Part shown: positions 26,001 through 34,704 of the stretch, piece after piece
Layout of the letters: every line of letters begins with the position of its first letter
Position numbering within the stretch: the first letter of the stretch is position 1
DNA from: Rhizobium oryzicola
GTDB taxonomy: Bacteria; Pseudomonadota; Alphaproteobacteria; Rhizobiales; Rhizobiaceae
NCBI RefSeq assembly: GCF_030504645.1
Contig: NZ_JAUKWQ010000013.1
Location: 1-64,000 of the forward strand
DNA: 64,000 bases
Direction of reading: 5' to 3'
Notes under the pieces: generated by a model
The model's database searches: none
What the model was told of the DNA's origin: nothing
The model's input: the letters and a program-made list of their open reading frames with translations, nothing else
Made by a program: the position numbers and the translations under genes

Positions 26001-26545
26001 GCCGCGCGATCGATGATTTCGAGTTCGCCTCCTATCTGATGTATCCGAAGGTCTTTACCGACTTCGCGCTGGCCTCCGATACCTATGGCCCGGTCTCGGT
26101 TCTCCCGACGCCTGCCTACTTCTACGGCATGGCGGACGGTGAAGAGCTGTTTGCCGATATCGAGCGCGGCAAAACCCTGGTCGTTGTCAATCAGGCGGCA
26201 AGCGCCCCCGATGCGCAAGGGTTGGTCACCGTCTTCTTCGAACTGAACGGCCAGCCACGCCGCATCAAGGTGCCAGATCGCAGCCGCGCCGCCTCAAGCA
26301 TTGCGCGCCGCAAGGCTGAAGCGGGCAATGCAGCGCAACTCGGCGCGCCGATGCCGGGTGTCATTTCCCGCGTCTTCGTTGCTGCGGGCCAGAAGGTGAA
26401 GGCCGGCGACGTGCTGCTTTCCATCGAAGCGATGAAGATGGAAACGGCGCTGCATGCAGAAAAGGATGGCGAGATCACCGACGTGGCCGTGAAGGCCGGC
26501 GACCAGATCGACGCCAAGGATCTGCTGGTCGTCTACGCGGCTTAA
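23087..26545 (+). CDS. pyc: Pyruvate carboxylase
   Basis: The 1152-residue biotin enzyme makes oxaloacetate from pyruvate, bicarbonate and ATP. Domains in order: biotin carboxylase (~1-450; KILVANRSEIAIRVFRAA, HPGYGLLSE, KASWGGGGRGMR), carboxyltransferase (~535-800; LLTDTTMRDGHQSLLATRMR, with the metal ligands HFHTHDTSG), and the C-terminal biotin carrier with EAMKMET (biotinyl-Lys ~1117). The start is called at TTG 23087 because GAGGGGG lies eight bases upstream and the resulting length is usual for rhizobia. An ATG at 23057 would add ten residues but lacks a good ribosome-binding site. It stands alone and ends in a terminator hairpin. Confidence 0.95.
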   Translation: MQIRKILVANRSEIAIRVFRAANELGIKTVAIWAEEDKLSLHRFKADESYQVGRGPHLARDLGPIESYLSIPEVIRVAKLSGADAIHPGYGLLSESPEFVEACNDAGIIFIGPTADTMRQLGNKVAARNLAISVGVPVVPATEPLPDDIETVKKMAAEIGYPVMLKASWGGGGRGMRVIRSEADLAKEVTEAKREAMAAFGKDEVYLEKLVERARHVESQVLGDTHGNVVHLFERDCSIQRRNQKVVERAPAPYLSEAQRQELAGYSLKIAAATNYIGAGTVEYLMDADTGKFYFIEVNPRIQVEHTVTEVVTGIDIVKAQIHILEGAAIGTPESGVPAQENIRLNGHALQCRITTEDPEQNFIPDYGRITAYRSAAGFGIRLDGGTAYTGAIITRYYDPLLVKVTASGGTPQEAISRMDRALREFRIRGVATNLTFLEAIIGHPNFRDNSYTTRFIDTTPELFQQVKRQDRATKLLTYLADVTVNGHPETKGRPKPSDKAPKPVVPYIEAEVQAGTKQKFDELGPKAFAEWMRNEKRVLLTDTTMRDGHQSLLATRMRTFDIARIAPVYAKALPNLFSLECWGGATFDVSMRFLTEDPWERLSLIREGAPNFLLQMLLRGANGVGYTNYPDNVVKYFVRQAAKGGIDLFRVFDCLNWVENMRVSMDAIQEENKLCEATICYTGDLLNSARPKYDLKYYVSLAEELEKAGAHIIALKDMAGLLKPAAARVLFKALREATSLPIHFHTHDTSGISAATVLAAIDSGVDAVDAAMDAFSGNTSQPCLGSIVEALSGTERDPGLDPEWIRRISFYWEAVRHQYAAFESDLKGPASEVYLHEMPGGQFTNLKEQARSLGLETRWHEVAQTYADVNQMFGDIVKVTPSSKVVGDMALMMVSQDLTVADVENPSRDIAFPDSVVSMLRGDLGQPPGGWPEALQKKALKGDKPYTERPGSLLKDADLDAERKAIEEKLGRAIDDFEFASYLMYPKVFTDFALASDTYGPVSVLPTPAYFYGMADGEELFADIERGKTLVVVNQAASAPDAQGLVTVFFELNGQPRRIKVPDRSRAASSIARRKAEAGNAAQLGAPMPGVISRVFVAAGQKVKAGDVLLSIEAMKMETALHAEKDGEITDVAVKAGDQIDAKDLLVVYAA

Positions 26546-26566
26546 TTGATCCGGTCGAGATGATGG

Positions 26567-26593
26567 GGCGCCGCAGGTTTATGCGGCGCCTTT
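26567..26593. terminator. Bidirectional terminator between pyc and ABC importer
   Basis: GGCGCCGCA (26567-26575) and TGCGGCGCC (26582-26590) form a 9-bp GC-rich stem with a 6-base loop, followed by TTT on the plus strand. It lies 21 bases after the pyc stop and just before the convergent ABC transporter stop. Confidence 0.75.
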
Positions 26594-26598
26594 CTATG

Positions 26599-27360
26599 TC
26601 AGGCGCCCGTCGTCTGCGCCGCCGTCACGCTGGCGACGAAGCGGCGGGTTCGTTCTTCGCGTGGGTTCTGGAAGATATCGGCAGAAGAGCCGGCTTCGAC
26701 GATGCGTCCCGCTTCCAGAAAGATCACGCGGTTGGCGATGCTGGAGGCAAGCCGCAGGTCATGCGTTGCCATCACCATGGTCGTGCCTTCTTGCGCAAGC
26801 TTTGCCAGCACATCCACCACTTCAGCCGCCAGTTCCGGGTCAAGCGCCGAGGTCGGCTCGTCACACAGCAGCACGCGCGGTGAAGGTGCCAGCGCCCGAG
26901 CAATCGCCACGCGCTGCTGCTGTCCGCCGGAAAGGGTGGAAGGCCAGGCATCCGCCTTGTGCGCCATGCCGACCTTGGTCAGCAGTGCCATCGCGCGTTC
27001 TCGCGCCTTCTCCCTTGGCCATTTCAGAACCGTCATCAGCCCCTCCATGACATTTTCCAGCGCCGTACGATGCGGGAAAAGCTGAAAGTTCTGGAACACC
27101 ATCCCTGTCTGGCGGCGAATGCGCTGGATGGCGGGCCACGGCGTTTTCTGGCCCGGCGTGAAAGCCAGCTTCTCGTCACCCAGCGTCAAGGAACCCGCTG
27201 TCGGAATTTCCAGCAGGTTGATGCAGCGAAGCAGTGTGCTCTTGCCGCCGCCGGACGGGCCGACAAGCGCCGTCACGCTGCCTTCCGGCATGGCGATGCT
27301 GATATCGTTCAGGATCACGGCTTCACCGAAGCGCTTCTGGATATGGGAAAGCTCGATCAT
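26599..27360 (-). CDS. Polar amino acid ABC transporter ATP-binding protein (cystine type)
   Basis: The 253-residue ATPase powers the importer encoded with the two upstream genes. Walker A is GPSGGGKSTLLRCIN, the signature is STLSGGQQQRVAIARAL, Walker B is VLLCDEPTSALDPE and the switch His is in MATHDLRLA. It overlaps the permease gene by 4 bases (ATGA), showing translational coupling. It resembles GlnQ/TcyN-type ATPases of the polar amino acid family. Confidence 0.92.
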   Translation of the reverse strand: MIELSHIQKRFGEAVILNDISIAMPEGSVTALVGPSGGGKSTLLRCINLLEIPTAGSLTLGDEKLAFTPGQKTPWPAIQRIRRQTGMVFQNFQLFPHRTALENVMEGLMTVLKWPREKARERAMALLTKVGMAHKADAWPSTLSGGQQQRVAIARALAPSPRVLLCDEPTSALDPELAAEVVDVLAKLAQEGTTMVMATHDLRLASSIANRVIFLEAGRIVEAGSSADIFQNPREERTRRFVASVTAAQTTGA

Positions 27361-28037
27361 GCATTGGCCTCCAGCATGCCGCCATAGCGGGCGAAGCGTT
27401 TTTCCAGGCGCGCCTGCAACGACGAGAGCACGGTGCTGAGCACCAGATAGATCAGCGCCGCTTCAATATAGAGGATGAGAGGCTCGTAGGTGGTCGCAAC
27501 GATACGCTGCGCAGCCTGGAACAATTCCGGCACGGTAATGGCGGCTGCCAGCGAGGTATCCTTCACCAGCGAGATGAAGGTATTGGACAAGGGTGGCACC
27601 GCCACGCGCGCGGCCTGCGGCAGGATGGTGCGCATCATCGCCTGCCGCCAGGACATGCCGATGGAATAGGCCGCTTCCCACTGGCCTTTCGGCACGGAGG
27701 AGATGACGGCGCGGATGATCTCGGAACTATAGGCGCCGATGTTCAGCGTGAAGCCGATCAGCGCCGCCGGGAATGCATCCAGATAGATGCCGGCGCTCGG
27801 CAGCCCGTAAAAGATCACGAACAGCTGCACGAGAAGCGGCGTTCCCCGGATAACCCAGACATAGAAACGGGCAATGGCAGATACGGGCCTCGGCGCGAAG
27901 AGACGGGCAAGTGCCGTCATGAGCCCCAAGAGAAGGCCAAGAACAAAGGAAATAAGTGTCAGCGGGATGGTGAAGATCAGGCCCGCCCAAAGAAGGGAAG
28001 GCAATGAATCCGCCATCAATTGCAGCCAGTGGGGCAC
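27357..28037 (-). CDS. Polar amino acid ABC transporter permease (cystine type, YecS-like)
   Basis: The 226-residue inner-membrane permease has the HisMQ-family pattern: TIPLTLISFVLGLLLGL, FYVWVIRGTPLLVQLF and the EAA loop EAAYSIGMSWRQAMMRTILPQA. About five membrane helices are visible. It probably forms a homodimer because only one permease is encoded. Its closest resemblance by eye is to the cystine permease YecS/TcyL, matching the binding protein. It lies 97 bases after the binding-protein gene. Confidence 0.92.
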   Translation of the reverse strand: MPHWLQLMADSLPSLLWAGLIFTIPLTLISFVLGLLLGLMTALARLFAPRPVSAIARFYVWVIRGTPLLVQLFVIFYGLPSAGIYLDAFPAALIGFTLNIGAYSSEIIRAVISSVPKGQWEAAYSIGMSWRQAMMRTILPQAARVAVPPLSNTFISLVKDTSLAAAITVPELFQAAQRIVATTYEPLILYIEAALIYLVLSTVLSSLQARLEKRFARYGGMLEANA

Positions 28038-28134
28038 GGTAAGCTCTCTTCTCAGCCAAACAGGCGAGACCTGAAAAGGCCCCGCCTGCTTGCTCTATAT
28101 GGAATGCGTTTGAAAAACGGGAACAAGCCGAAGC

Positions 28135-28908
28135 TTATTTGGACACGTCCTGCCCGAAATACTTGTCAGAAATCTTCTTATAGGTGCCATCGGCCTTGAT
28201 GTCGGAGAGCGCCTTGTTGATTGCGGAGAGTAGTTCCGGCTCGCCCTTGCGGATAATGATGCCGGAGTAATCGGCATTGGCCTGCTCTGCCACGATCTTC
28301 ACCGGCGCGGTGGGCTTCTGCTTCTTGAAGTCCAGGAAGGAGAGGCTGTCGTTCACGGTTGCATCGGCGCGGCGCGTCAGCACCAGCTGGATCGACTGGT
28401 CAAAACCATCGGTACCAACCAGCTCGGCGCCGGCTTCCTGCGCAAGCTTGCCGAAGTTGCTTGTGAGAGACTGGGCCGACTTCTTGCCCTTCAGATCTGC
28501 GAAAGACTTGATGGAGTCGTCGCCCTCGCGAACGATCAGCACCGCCTTGGAAGCGATATAGGGCTCGGAGAAATCATACTTCTGCTTGCGCGCTTCGGTG
28601 ATGCCGACCTGGTTGATGACCGTGTCGTAACGCTTGGCGTCGAGACCGGCGATCAACCCATCCCACTTGCCTTCCACGAACTGCGGCTTCACGCCGATCT
28701 TGGAGGCAATGGCTTCACCAATTTCCACGTCGAAGCCCACCAGCTTGCCGGACGCATCATGGAATGTGAAAGGCGCATAGGTGCCCTCGGTGCCGATCTT
28801 CAGAACACCCGCCTTCTTGATGGCGTCGAGATTTTCGCCAGCATGGGCCGGCAGAAGCGCTGCCGCCTGAATAAGGGCTGCTGCAGCGAGAGCTTTGAAG
28901 AGCTTCAT
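28135..28908 (-). CDS. Periplasmic amino acid-binding protein (cystine-binding FliY/TcyJ-like)
   Basis: This 257-residue solute-binding protein starts at MKLFKALAAAALIQ with AAGGAG upstream and has a signal peptide cleaved near LLPAHAGE. The mature protein starts with NLDAIKKAGVLKIGTEGTYAPF and contains GFDVEIGEAIASKIG, GKWDGLIAGLDAKRYD and KYDFSEPY. These match FliY/TcyJ segment by segment. Cystine is the likely ligand, though other polar amino acids cannot be excluded. The frame upstream of 28908 is spurious. It is divergent from a DeoR regulator. Confidence 0.9.
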   Translation of the reverse strand: MKLFKALAAAALIQAAALLPAHAGENLDAIKKAGVLKIGTEGTYAPFTFHDASGKLVGFDVEIGEAIASKIGVKPQFVEGKWDGLIAGLDAKRYDTVINQVGITEARKQKYDFSEPYIASKAVLIVREGDDSIKSFADLKGKKSAQSLTSNFGKLAQEAGAELVGTDGFDQSIQLVLTRRADATVNDSLSFLDFKKQKPTAPVKIVAEQANADYSGIIIRKGEPELLSAINKALSDIKADGTYKKISDKYFGQDVSK

Positions 28909-29125
28909 GATTGTCTCCTTGATAAGTTGGAAATGGTCTTCGCAGAAATGGGGCGCAATAGCTCGGCAGAAAACTGCGAATTTCGGAGGCAAATGCAAAA
29001 AATTTTCTCACTTCCCATATCAACTCGCCCGGGACCGCGCGATCAATCCGAAGGGTTTTGCATATTGCATGCACGTTTGAATCGGTTTATTCCGATTTAT
29101 GCATGATTTGGATCGAGACCTGCTT

Positions 29126-29905
29126 ATGACAGAGTTGATGCTGCAGGAGCGGCAAGGCCTTATTCTGGAACGGCTGCGTCGTAATGGCAGGGTGCTGGCC
29201 GCCCCCTTGGCCAGCGAGTTCGGCGTGTCTGAGGACACGATCCGCCGCGATCTGCGCGACATGGCGGCCGCGGGCCTTTGCGAAAGGGTGTATGGCGGCG
29301 CCCTGCCCGTCACGAAGGCCAAGACCAGCCTGAAGGAACGGCTGAACCTTCACATCGATTGCAAACGTATCCTGGCCAGCGCCATGGCGGAAACGATCCT
29401 TCCTCGCTCCGTGGTCTTCTTCGATGCCGGAAGTACGAACCTCGCCATCGCCGAAGCTCTGCCGGAAGCATTGTCATTGACGGCAGTCACCAATTCGCCG
29501 GCCATCGCGCAATGCCTGATGGAAAAGCCGGAGGTCGAAACGATCCTGATCGGCGGCACCGTCAACCGCATGGTGGGGGGAACGGTCGGGGCGCAAGCCA
29601 TCATGGCACTCCAAGACATGGCGCCTGACCTTTGCCTGATCGGCACCTGCGGACTTGGCGAGGGGGGAGAGCTTTCCGTCTACGATCAGGAGGATGCGGC
29701 CTTCAAGCGCACCGCCGTCCGGCGCTCCCGCCAAGTCGCGGTTGCGGTGATGGCAGAAAAAATTGGCCTGAATGCCCCCTTCACCATTGCACGCGCCGGC
29801 CAATATCACCGCCTGGTGGTGGAGGCCCACATCGAACCATCGCGATTATCCGCGATCCGCGAAAGCGGATGCGAAATCGTCACTGCCATGCCCCAGAAGA
29901 GTTGA
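29126..29905 (+). CDS. DeoR-family transcriptional regulator
   Basis: The 259-residue regulator has an N-terminal winged helix (MLQERQGLILERLRRNGRVL, FGVSEDTIRRDLRDMAAAGL, RVYGGALP) and a C-terminal sugar-phosphate-type sensor (VVFFDAGSTNLAIAEALP, VTNSPAIAQCLM, ILIGGTVNRMVGG). DeoR members usually bind a phosphorylated sugar. The start is uncertain: ATG 29126 or 29138 are both reasonable, and longer frames reach 29099. It is 8 bases before an MFS gene and divergent from the cystine-type importer, so it may regulate either. Confidence 0.9.
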   Translation: MTELMLQERQGLILERLRRNGRVLAAPLASEFGVSEDTIRRDLRDMAAAGLCERVYGGALPVTKAKTSLKERLNLHIDCKRILASAMAETILPRSVVFFDAGSTNLAIAEALPEALSLTAVTNSPAIAQCLMEKPEVETILIGGTVNRMVGGTVGAQAIMALQDMAPDLCLIGTCGLGEGGELSVYDQEDAAFKRTAVRRSRQVAVAVMAEKIGLNAPFTIARAGQYHRLVVEAHIEPSRLSAIRESGCEIVTAMPQKS

Positions 29906-29913
29906 GAGCGAGA

Positions 29914-31107
29914 ATGATCGACATGCCTTCCACTGCCCGTGCAGGCCGTGCCCCAGTTATCACCCGCGAGCGGGCAGCCGTCGCTCTGATGTTCCTGATG
30001 AACGGCTTCCTAGTGGGCGCATGGGCGCCCAAGATCCCGGAATTTGCAAGCCGTCTTTCTTTAAGTGAAGGCACGCTTGGCCTGATGATTTTGATCTTCG
30101 GTCTCGGCTCCATCACCATGATGCCGGTCGCCGGCATGCAGATCGCCCGGTTCGGCTCGACCTGGGTGACGCGTATCACCGCAGTCCTGGCACTCCCGAC
30201 ATTGCTTCTGCTCACCGTCGTGGAATCGGTCTGGACGGCGGCAATCGCCATCTTCCTGTTTGGCGGGCTGATCGGCGCCATGGACGTTGCCATGAACGCC
30301 AATGCGGTCGCGACGGAAAAGCACATGCGCCGCTCGATCATGTCGTCATGCCACGCCTTCTGGAGCCTCGGTGGGCTTCTGGGTGCCGCCACGGGCGGTG
30401 TGCTGATTGCCACGATCGGCCCCTTCGGCCATGCGGTGCTGGTCACGGTTGCCGCCGCCCTGATGGTTGCCATTGGATGGTCCATGCTGCTGGCAGACAA
30501 GCCGCACGCGGAGGAAGCCAAGCAAAAGGTGCGCCTGCCGATGACACCTCTACCGTGGTTGATCGGTCTTGTGGCCCTGTTCTCCATGGTGCCAGAGGGT
30601 GCGGTTCTCGATTGGGGCGCACTTTATCTGCGCAATGAGTTGAACGCGTCCGTGCAATTGTCGGGCTTCGCCTATGCAGCCTTCTCGCTCACCATGGCCA
30701 CCATGCGTTTTGCGGGAGATATCGTGCGTGACCGTCTTGGTGCTGTGAAGACCCTGCGCATCTGTACCGTGACAGCCATGATCGGGCTTTTGATCGCCGG
30801 CTTTGCACCAAGCGCCACCTTCGTCATCATCGGCTTCGCGATTGCCGGTATCGGTATTTCCAACATGGTGCCGATTGCCTTTTCCGCTGCCGGCAACCTG
30901 CCCGGCATGGCGCAGGGCATTGGCCTCTCGGTCGTCACCACCATGGGCTACTCCGGCATTCTGGTGGCACCTTCTGCGATCGGCTTCATCGCGGAACATG
31001 TCGGGCTTGCCACCATTTTTGCAGCCCTGCCCGTGCTGCATATCGTGGTACTGCTGCTCTCCAACCTTGCGCGCCATGCGGATGGTGCCGCGGGCGGCTC
31101 TCACTGA
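29914..31107 (+). CDS. MFS transporter (YbjJ-like)
   Basis: The 397-residue protein has about twelve hydrophobic helices: a first half from FLMNGFLVGAWAPKIPEFA, a central loop rich in Lys/Glu around ADKPHAEEAKQKVR, then a second half. Motifs such as SSCHAFWSLGGLLGA and FAGDIVRDRLGAVKTLR (the A-motif-like loop) are in place. Only 8 bases separate it from the DeoR gene, so they form an operon. The substrate is likely a sugar or small metabolite sensed by that regulator. The start at 29914 follows GAGAGCGAG; the longer frame from 29632 runs through the deoR gene and is not real. Confidence 0.88.
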   Translation: MIDMPSTARAGRAPVITRERAAVALMFLMNGFLVGAWAPKIPEFASRLSLSEGTLGLMILIFGLGSITMMPVAGMQIARFGSTWVTRITAVLALPTLLLLTVVESVWTAAIAIFLFGGLIGAMDVAMNANAVATEKHMRRSIMSSCHAFWSLGGLLGAATGGVLIATIGPFGHAVLVTVAAALMVAIGWSMLLADKPHAEEAKQKVRLPMTPLPWLIGLVALFSMVPEGAVLDWGALYLRNELNASVQLSGFAYAAFSLTMATMRFAGDIVRDRLGAVKTLRICTVTAMIGLLIAGFAPSATFVIIGFAIAGIGISNMVPIAFSAAGNLPGMAQGIGLSVVTTMGYSGILVAPSAIGFIAEHVGLATIFAALPVLHIVVLLLSNLARHADGAAGGSH

Positions 31108-31183
31108 ATGTGATCTGCGGCGGGAGTTGACAAGGCAAACCGGTTGATCCACCTGAGGGACACCGTTTGTCCCCTTAAGCGAG

Positions 31184-32434
31184 ATGCCGATGTCGTCCCA
31201 ATACGATCCCAAACCCCGCCGCGCCTCCGTTGCCGTCGATGTGGGCGGCGTGATCGTCGGTGGCGGCGCCCCGGTCGTGGTACAATCCATGACCAATACT
31301 GACACGGCGGATGTGGATGCGACCGTCGCACAGGTCGCTGCCCTCTTTCGCGCCGGCTCCGAAATCGTCCGCATCACCGTCGATCGCGACGAAAGTGCAG
31401 CCGCCGTGCCAAAAATCCGCGAGCGCTTGCTGCGGCTCGGCATGGATGTGCCGCTGGTGGGAGACTTCCACTATATCGGCCACAAGCTTCTGGCCGATCA
31501 TCCGGCCTGTGCGGAGGCGCTTGCCAAATACCGCATCAACCCGGGCAATGTCGGCTTCAAGGACAAGAAGGACAAGCAGTTCGCCGATATCATCGAGATG
31601 GCGATCCGCTACGACAAGCCTGTGCGCATCGGCGTCAACTGGGGTTCGCTCGACCAGGACCTCTTGACCCGCCTGATGGATGAGAACCAGGCCAACGGTT
31701 CGCCGCTCTCCGCCCGCGAGGTCATGCATGAGGCCATCTGTCAGTCCGCCCTTCTGTCGGCGGAACTGGCGGAAGAGATCGGCCTGCCGCGCAACCGTAT
31801 CATTCTCTCGGCCAAGGTCAGCCAGGTTCAGGACCTGATTGCCGTCTACCACATGCTGTCCGAACGCTCGGACCACGCGCTTCATCTCGGCCTCACCGAA
31901 GCCGGCATGGGCACCAAGGGTATCGTCGCTTCGTCCGCTGCCATGGGCTATGTGCTGCAGCAGGGCATCGGTGACACGATCCGCGTCTCGCTGACGCCGG
32001 AGCCGAATGGCGACCGAACCCGCGAAGTGCAGGTGGCGCAGGAGCTGCTGCAGGTCATGGGCTTTCGTCAGTTCATCCCCGTCGTTGCCGCCTGCCCCGG
32101 CTGCGGACGCACGACTTCGACCGTTTTCCAGGAGCTCGCCCAGAAGATCCAGGACGATATCCGCAAGAACATGCCGGTCTGGCGTGACAAATATCCGGGT
32201 GTCGAAGGCCTGAACGTCGCCGTCATGGGCTGCATCGTGAATGGACCGGGCGAAAGCAAACACGCCGATATCGGCATTTCACTGCCGGGCACCGGCGAAA
32301 CACCGGCAGCCCCCGTGTTCATCGATGGCCAGAAAGCTCTGACGCTGCGCGGCCCCAATATCGCCTCCGATTTCGAGGCGCTTGTGGCCGATTATATCGA
32401 GAAGCGTTTCGGCCAGAAGACGGCGGCGGAATAG
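31184..32434 (+). CDS. ispG: 4-hydroxy-3-methylbut-2-en-1-yl diphosphate synthase IspG (GcpE)
   Basis: The 416-residue iron-sulfur enzyme of the non-mevalonate (MEP) pathway converts MEcPP to HMBPP. The beta-barrel half has VQSMTNTDTADVDATVAQV, VGDFHYIGHKLL and INPGNVGFKDKKDKQF. The C-terminal [4Fe-4S] half shows ACPGCGRTTS and MGCIVNGPGESKHADIGISLPG with the three cysteine ligands and Glu. It starts at 31184 (MPMSSQYDPKPRR); the second Met is an alternative. It stands alone between two MFS genes. Together with ispA in this window it feeds polyprenyl synthesis. Confidence 0.96.
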   Translation: MPMSSQYDPKPRRASVAVDVGGVIVGGGAPVVVQSMTNTDTADVDATVAQVAALFRAGSEIVRITVDRDESAAAVPKIRERLLRLGMDVPLVGDFHYIGHKLLADHPACAEALAKYRINPGNVGFKDKKDKQFADIIEMAIRYDKPVRIGVNWGSLDQDLLTRLMDENQANGSPLSAREVMHEAICQSALLSAELAEEIGLPRNRIILSAKVSQVQDLIAVYHMLSERSDHALHLGLTEAGMGTKGIVASSAAMGYVLQQGIGDTIRVSLTPEPNGDRTREVQVAQELLQVMGFRQFIPVVAACPGCGRTTSTVFQELAQKIQDDIRKNMPVWRDKYPGVEGLNVAVMGCIVNGPGESKHADIGISLPGTGETPAAPVFIDGQKALTLRGPNIASDFEALVADYIEKRFGQKTAAE

Positions 32435-32533
32435 GCGCGCTGAAGCCGGCACAATTTTCTCCCGAAAAATTGCAGCCAAATCCGATTGAGTGCGCTAGCT
32501 ATCCTTTCTTGAGGGAGAGGAGGCCATGCACAC

Positions 32534-33856
32534 ATGACCCATGATGTATCTGAAACCGGCGACGCCATTACATCCACCGAGGCCCGACACCGCATTTTTT
32601 CGATCGTTGGCGCCGCCACCGGTAATCTGGTGGAATGGTATGACTTCTATGTCTACGCTTTTACGGCGATCTATTTCTCCGCGGAATTCTTTCCGGCCGG
32701 TGACCAGACGTCCCAGCTTCTGAACACCTCGGCCATCTTCTTCGCGGGCTTCCTGCTGCGCCCGATCGGCAGCTGGCTGTTCGGCATGATCGCCGACCGC
32801 TACGGACGCCGCACATCCATGGTCATTTCCGTGCTCGCCATGTGCCTTGGGTCGGCGATCATCGCGGTCCTTCCCACCTACGCCTCCATCGGACTGGCCG
32901 CTCCAATCCTGCTCTTCCTCGTTCGCGTCATGCAGGGCCTGTCGGTGGGCGGCGAATACGGCACGAGCGCTACGTACATGTCGGAAGTCGCGATCGGTGG
33001 CCGGCGGGGTTTCTATGCCTCGTTCCAATATGTCACGCTGATCGGCGGCCAGTTGCTGGCAACCCTCGTGCTAGCGATTGAGCAGCTGTTTCTGACGCAA
33101 GCCGAAATGCGGGAATGGGGATGGCGCGTACCCTTTGCGATTGGCGCCGTCGTCGCTGTCATCGCCTTCTATTTGCGGCGCGGGTTGCACGAGACGATCT
33201 CGGACGAGACCCGCAGCAAACAGGGCTCAGGCACCATTGCAGAAACCTTCCGCGCCTCTGGCAGGAACTTCCTCATCGTTGTCGGTTTTACCGCAGGCGG
33301 TTCTTTGATCTTTTACACCTACACCACCTACATGGGGAAATATCTGGTCAACACGGCAGGCTTCACCAAGGAAGCCGCGACCAACACGATGACGGTGGTC
33401 CTGCTGGTCTACATGCTGATGCAGCCTCTCTTCGGCTGGATTTCCGACCTGATCGGCCGCAAGACCTCAATGATCCTGTTCACGGGGCTCTCGACGCTGA
33501 CGACGGTGCCGCTGATGACGGCGATCGGCGCCACCAAGAGTCCCGTCACCGCCTTCATCCTGATCACGGTCGCCCTTGCGATCGTCAGCCTCTACACATC
33601 CATCAGTGGTCTGGTGAAGGCCGAGATGTTTCCGGCGCATGTGCGGGCCATTGGCGTCGGTCTTGCCTATGCGATCGGCAATGCGCTGTTCGGCGGGTCG
33701 GCAGAATATGTCGCGTTGTGGCTGAAGTCGGCAAACATGGAAACCACCTTCTATTGGTACGTCACAGCGATGATGGCGATCGGTTTCGTGGTGTCTCTCA
33801 TCATGCCGAATCCAAAAAAGGGCGGCTATCTGCAGGGCCACGGCACCGAGCATTAG
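32534..33856 (+). CDS. MFS transporter of the metabolite:H+ symporter type (KgtP-like)
   Basis: The 440-residue twelve-helix transporter resembles alpha-ketoglutarate permease KgtP and related MHS members. Signatures are GNLVEWYDFYVYAF, LRPIGSWLFGMIADRYGRR, LFLVRVMQGLSVGGEYGTSATYMSE and GWISDLIGRKTSM. A dicarboxylate or 2-oxoglutarate substrate is the best guess. The start has GGAGG ten bases upstream. An out-of-frame ATG only two bases after that site (codons ATG CAC ACA TGA) overlaps the start but is too close to be used. Confidence 0.9.
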   Translation: MTHDVSETGDAITSTEARHRIFSIVGAATGNLVEWYDFYVYAFTAIYFSAEFFPAGDQTSQLLNTSAIFFAGFLLRPIGSWLFGMIADRYGRRTSMVISVLAMCLGSAIIAVLPTYASIGLAAPILLFLVRVMQGLSVGGEYGTSATYMSEVAIGGRRGFYASFQYVTLIGGQLLATLVLAIEQLFLTQAEMREWGWRVPFAIGAVVAVIAFYLRRGLHETISDETRSKQGSGTIAETFRASGRNFLIVVGFTAGGSLIFYTYTTYMGKYLVNTAGFTKEAATNTMTVVLLVYMLMQPLFGWISDLIGRKTSMILFTGLSTLTTVPLMTAIGATKSPVTAFILITVALAIVSLYTSISGLVKAEMFPAHVRAIGVGLAYAIGNALFGGSAEYVALWLKSANMETTFYWYVTAMMAIGFVVSLIMPNPKKGGYLQGHGTEH

Positions 33857-33981
33857 TGACCCCATGATCCTGGAGGGCCGGCATCGTTTGCGTGAAAGCG
33901 CGATGCCTGTCCCGCCATCTCGCTATTGCCGCAATTCATGGTAAATCAAGTGTCATCACGACGACGGGGATGCTCGATTCC

Positions 33982-34647
33982 ATGATGAAGAAAATTGTCA
34001 TTGCCGCGCTTTGCGGCGTCTACCTTTCCTCCTGCACGACCACGGACCCCTATACGGGCGAGCAGAAGATGTCGAATACGGCGGGCGGTGCCGCCATCGG
34101 TGCAGGCCTCGGCGCCCTCACCGGTCTCGCGGTCGGCGGCTCTGCTCATGGACGCCGCAATGCAGCCCTGATCGGCGCGGGCGTTGGTGCACTGGCGGGT
34201 GGCGCTATCGGCAACTACATGGACCAGCAGGAAGCCCAGCTGCGCCAGCAGCTGCAAGGCACGGGCGTATCGGTCACCCGCGCGGGCGACCGCATCATCC
34301 TCAACATGCCGTCCAACATCACCTTCCCGACAGACCAGGATCAGGTGCTGCCGGCCTTCTACGCCACACTTGATTCCGTGGCGCTGGTCTTGAACAAGTT
34401 CAACCGCACGCTGATCGACGTCAACGGCCATACCGATTCCACCGGCAGCGCCGCGCATAACCAGGCACTTTCGGAACGTCGCGCCGCATCGGTTGCCAAT
34501 TACCTGGGCAGCCGTGGTGTGGATCAGCGCCGCATGTCGACGCTCGGCTTCGGTGCAACACAGCCGGTTGCGTCCAACGCGACGCCGGATGGTCGCGCGC
34601 AGAACCGTCGTGTGGAAGTCCAGATCGCTCCGATCACGCAAGGCTAA
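33982..34647 (+). CDS. OmpA-family lipoprotein with glycine-zipper segment
   Basis: The 221-residue precursor has a lipoprotein signal MMKKIVIAALCGVYLSSC with the lipidated Cys at position 18. A Gly/Ala-rich hydrophobic glycine-zipper region follows (AAIGAGLGALTGLAVGG, IGAGVGALAGGAIGNYMD). The C-terminal OmpA/Pal peptidoglycan-binding domain reads VNGHTDSTGSAAHNQALSERRA and ends GRAQNRRVEVQI. It is probably an outer-membrane lipoprotein tied to the cell wall, similar to E. coli YiaD. Met codons at 33970, 33982 and 33985 compete; 33982 gives the cleanest signal peptide. Confidence 0.9.
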   Translation: MMKKIVIAALCGVYLSSCTTTDPYTGEQKMSNTAGGAAIGAGLGALTGLAVGGSAHGRRNAALIGAGVGALAGGAIGNYMDQQEAQLRQQLQGTGVSVTRAGDRIILNMPSNITFPTDQDQVLPAFYATLDSVALVLNKFNRTLIDVNGHTDSTGSAAHNQALSERRAASVANYLGSRGVDQRRMSTLGFGATQPVASNATPDGRAQNRRVEVQIAPITQG

Positions 34648-34671
34648 TCGTTTATCGATCCGCATCAGTCG

Positions 34672-34704
34672 AAAGGCGTCGCGCAAAGCGGCGCCTTTTG
34701 TTTT
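34672..34704 (+). terminator. Terminator after OmpA-like lipoprotein gene
   Basis: AAAGGCGTCGC and GCGGCGCCTTT form a stem with a single wobble pair around CAAA, followed by TTTTGTTTT. It lies about 25 bases after the stop codon and abuts the end of the convergent LysE gene. Confidence 0.8.

Noticed and set aside
32526..32537. A three-codon upstream ORF (ATG CAC ACA TGA) overlapping the KgtP-like start
   Set aside because: Its ATG is only two bases from the ribosome-binding site, too close for initiation; the gene's own ATG is correctly spaced.
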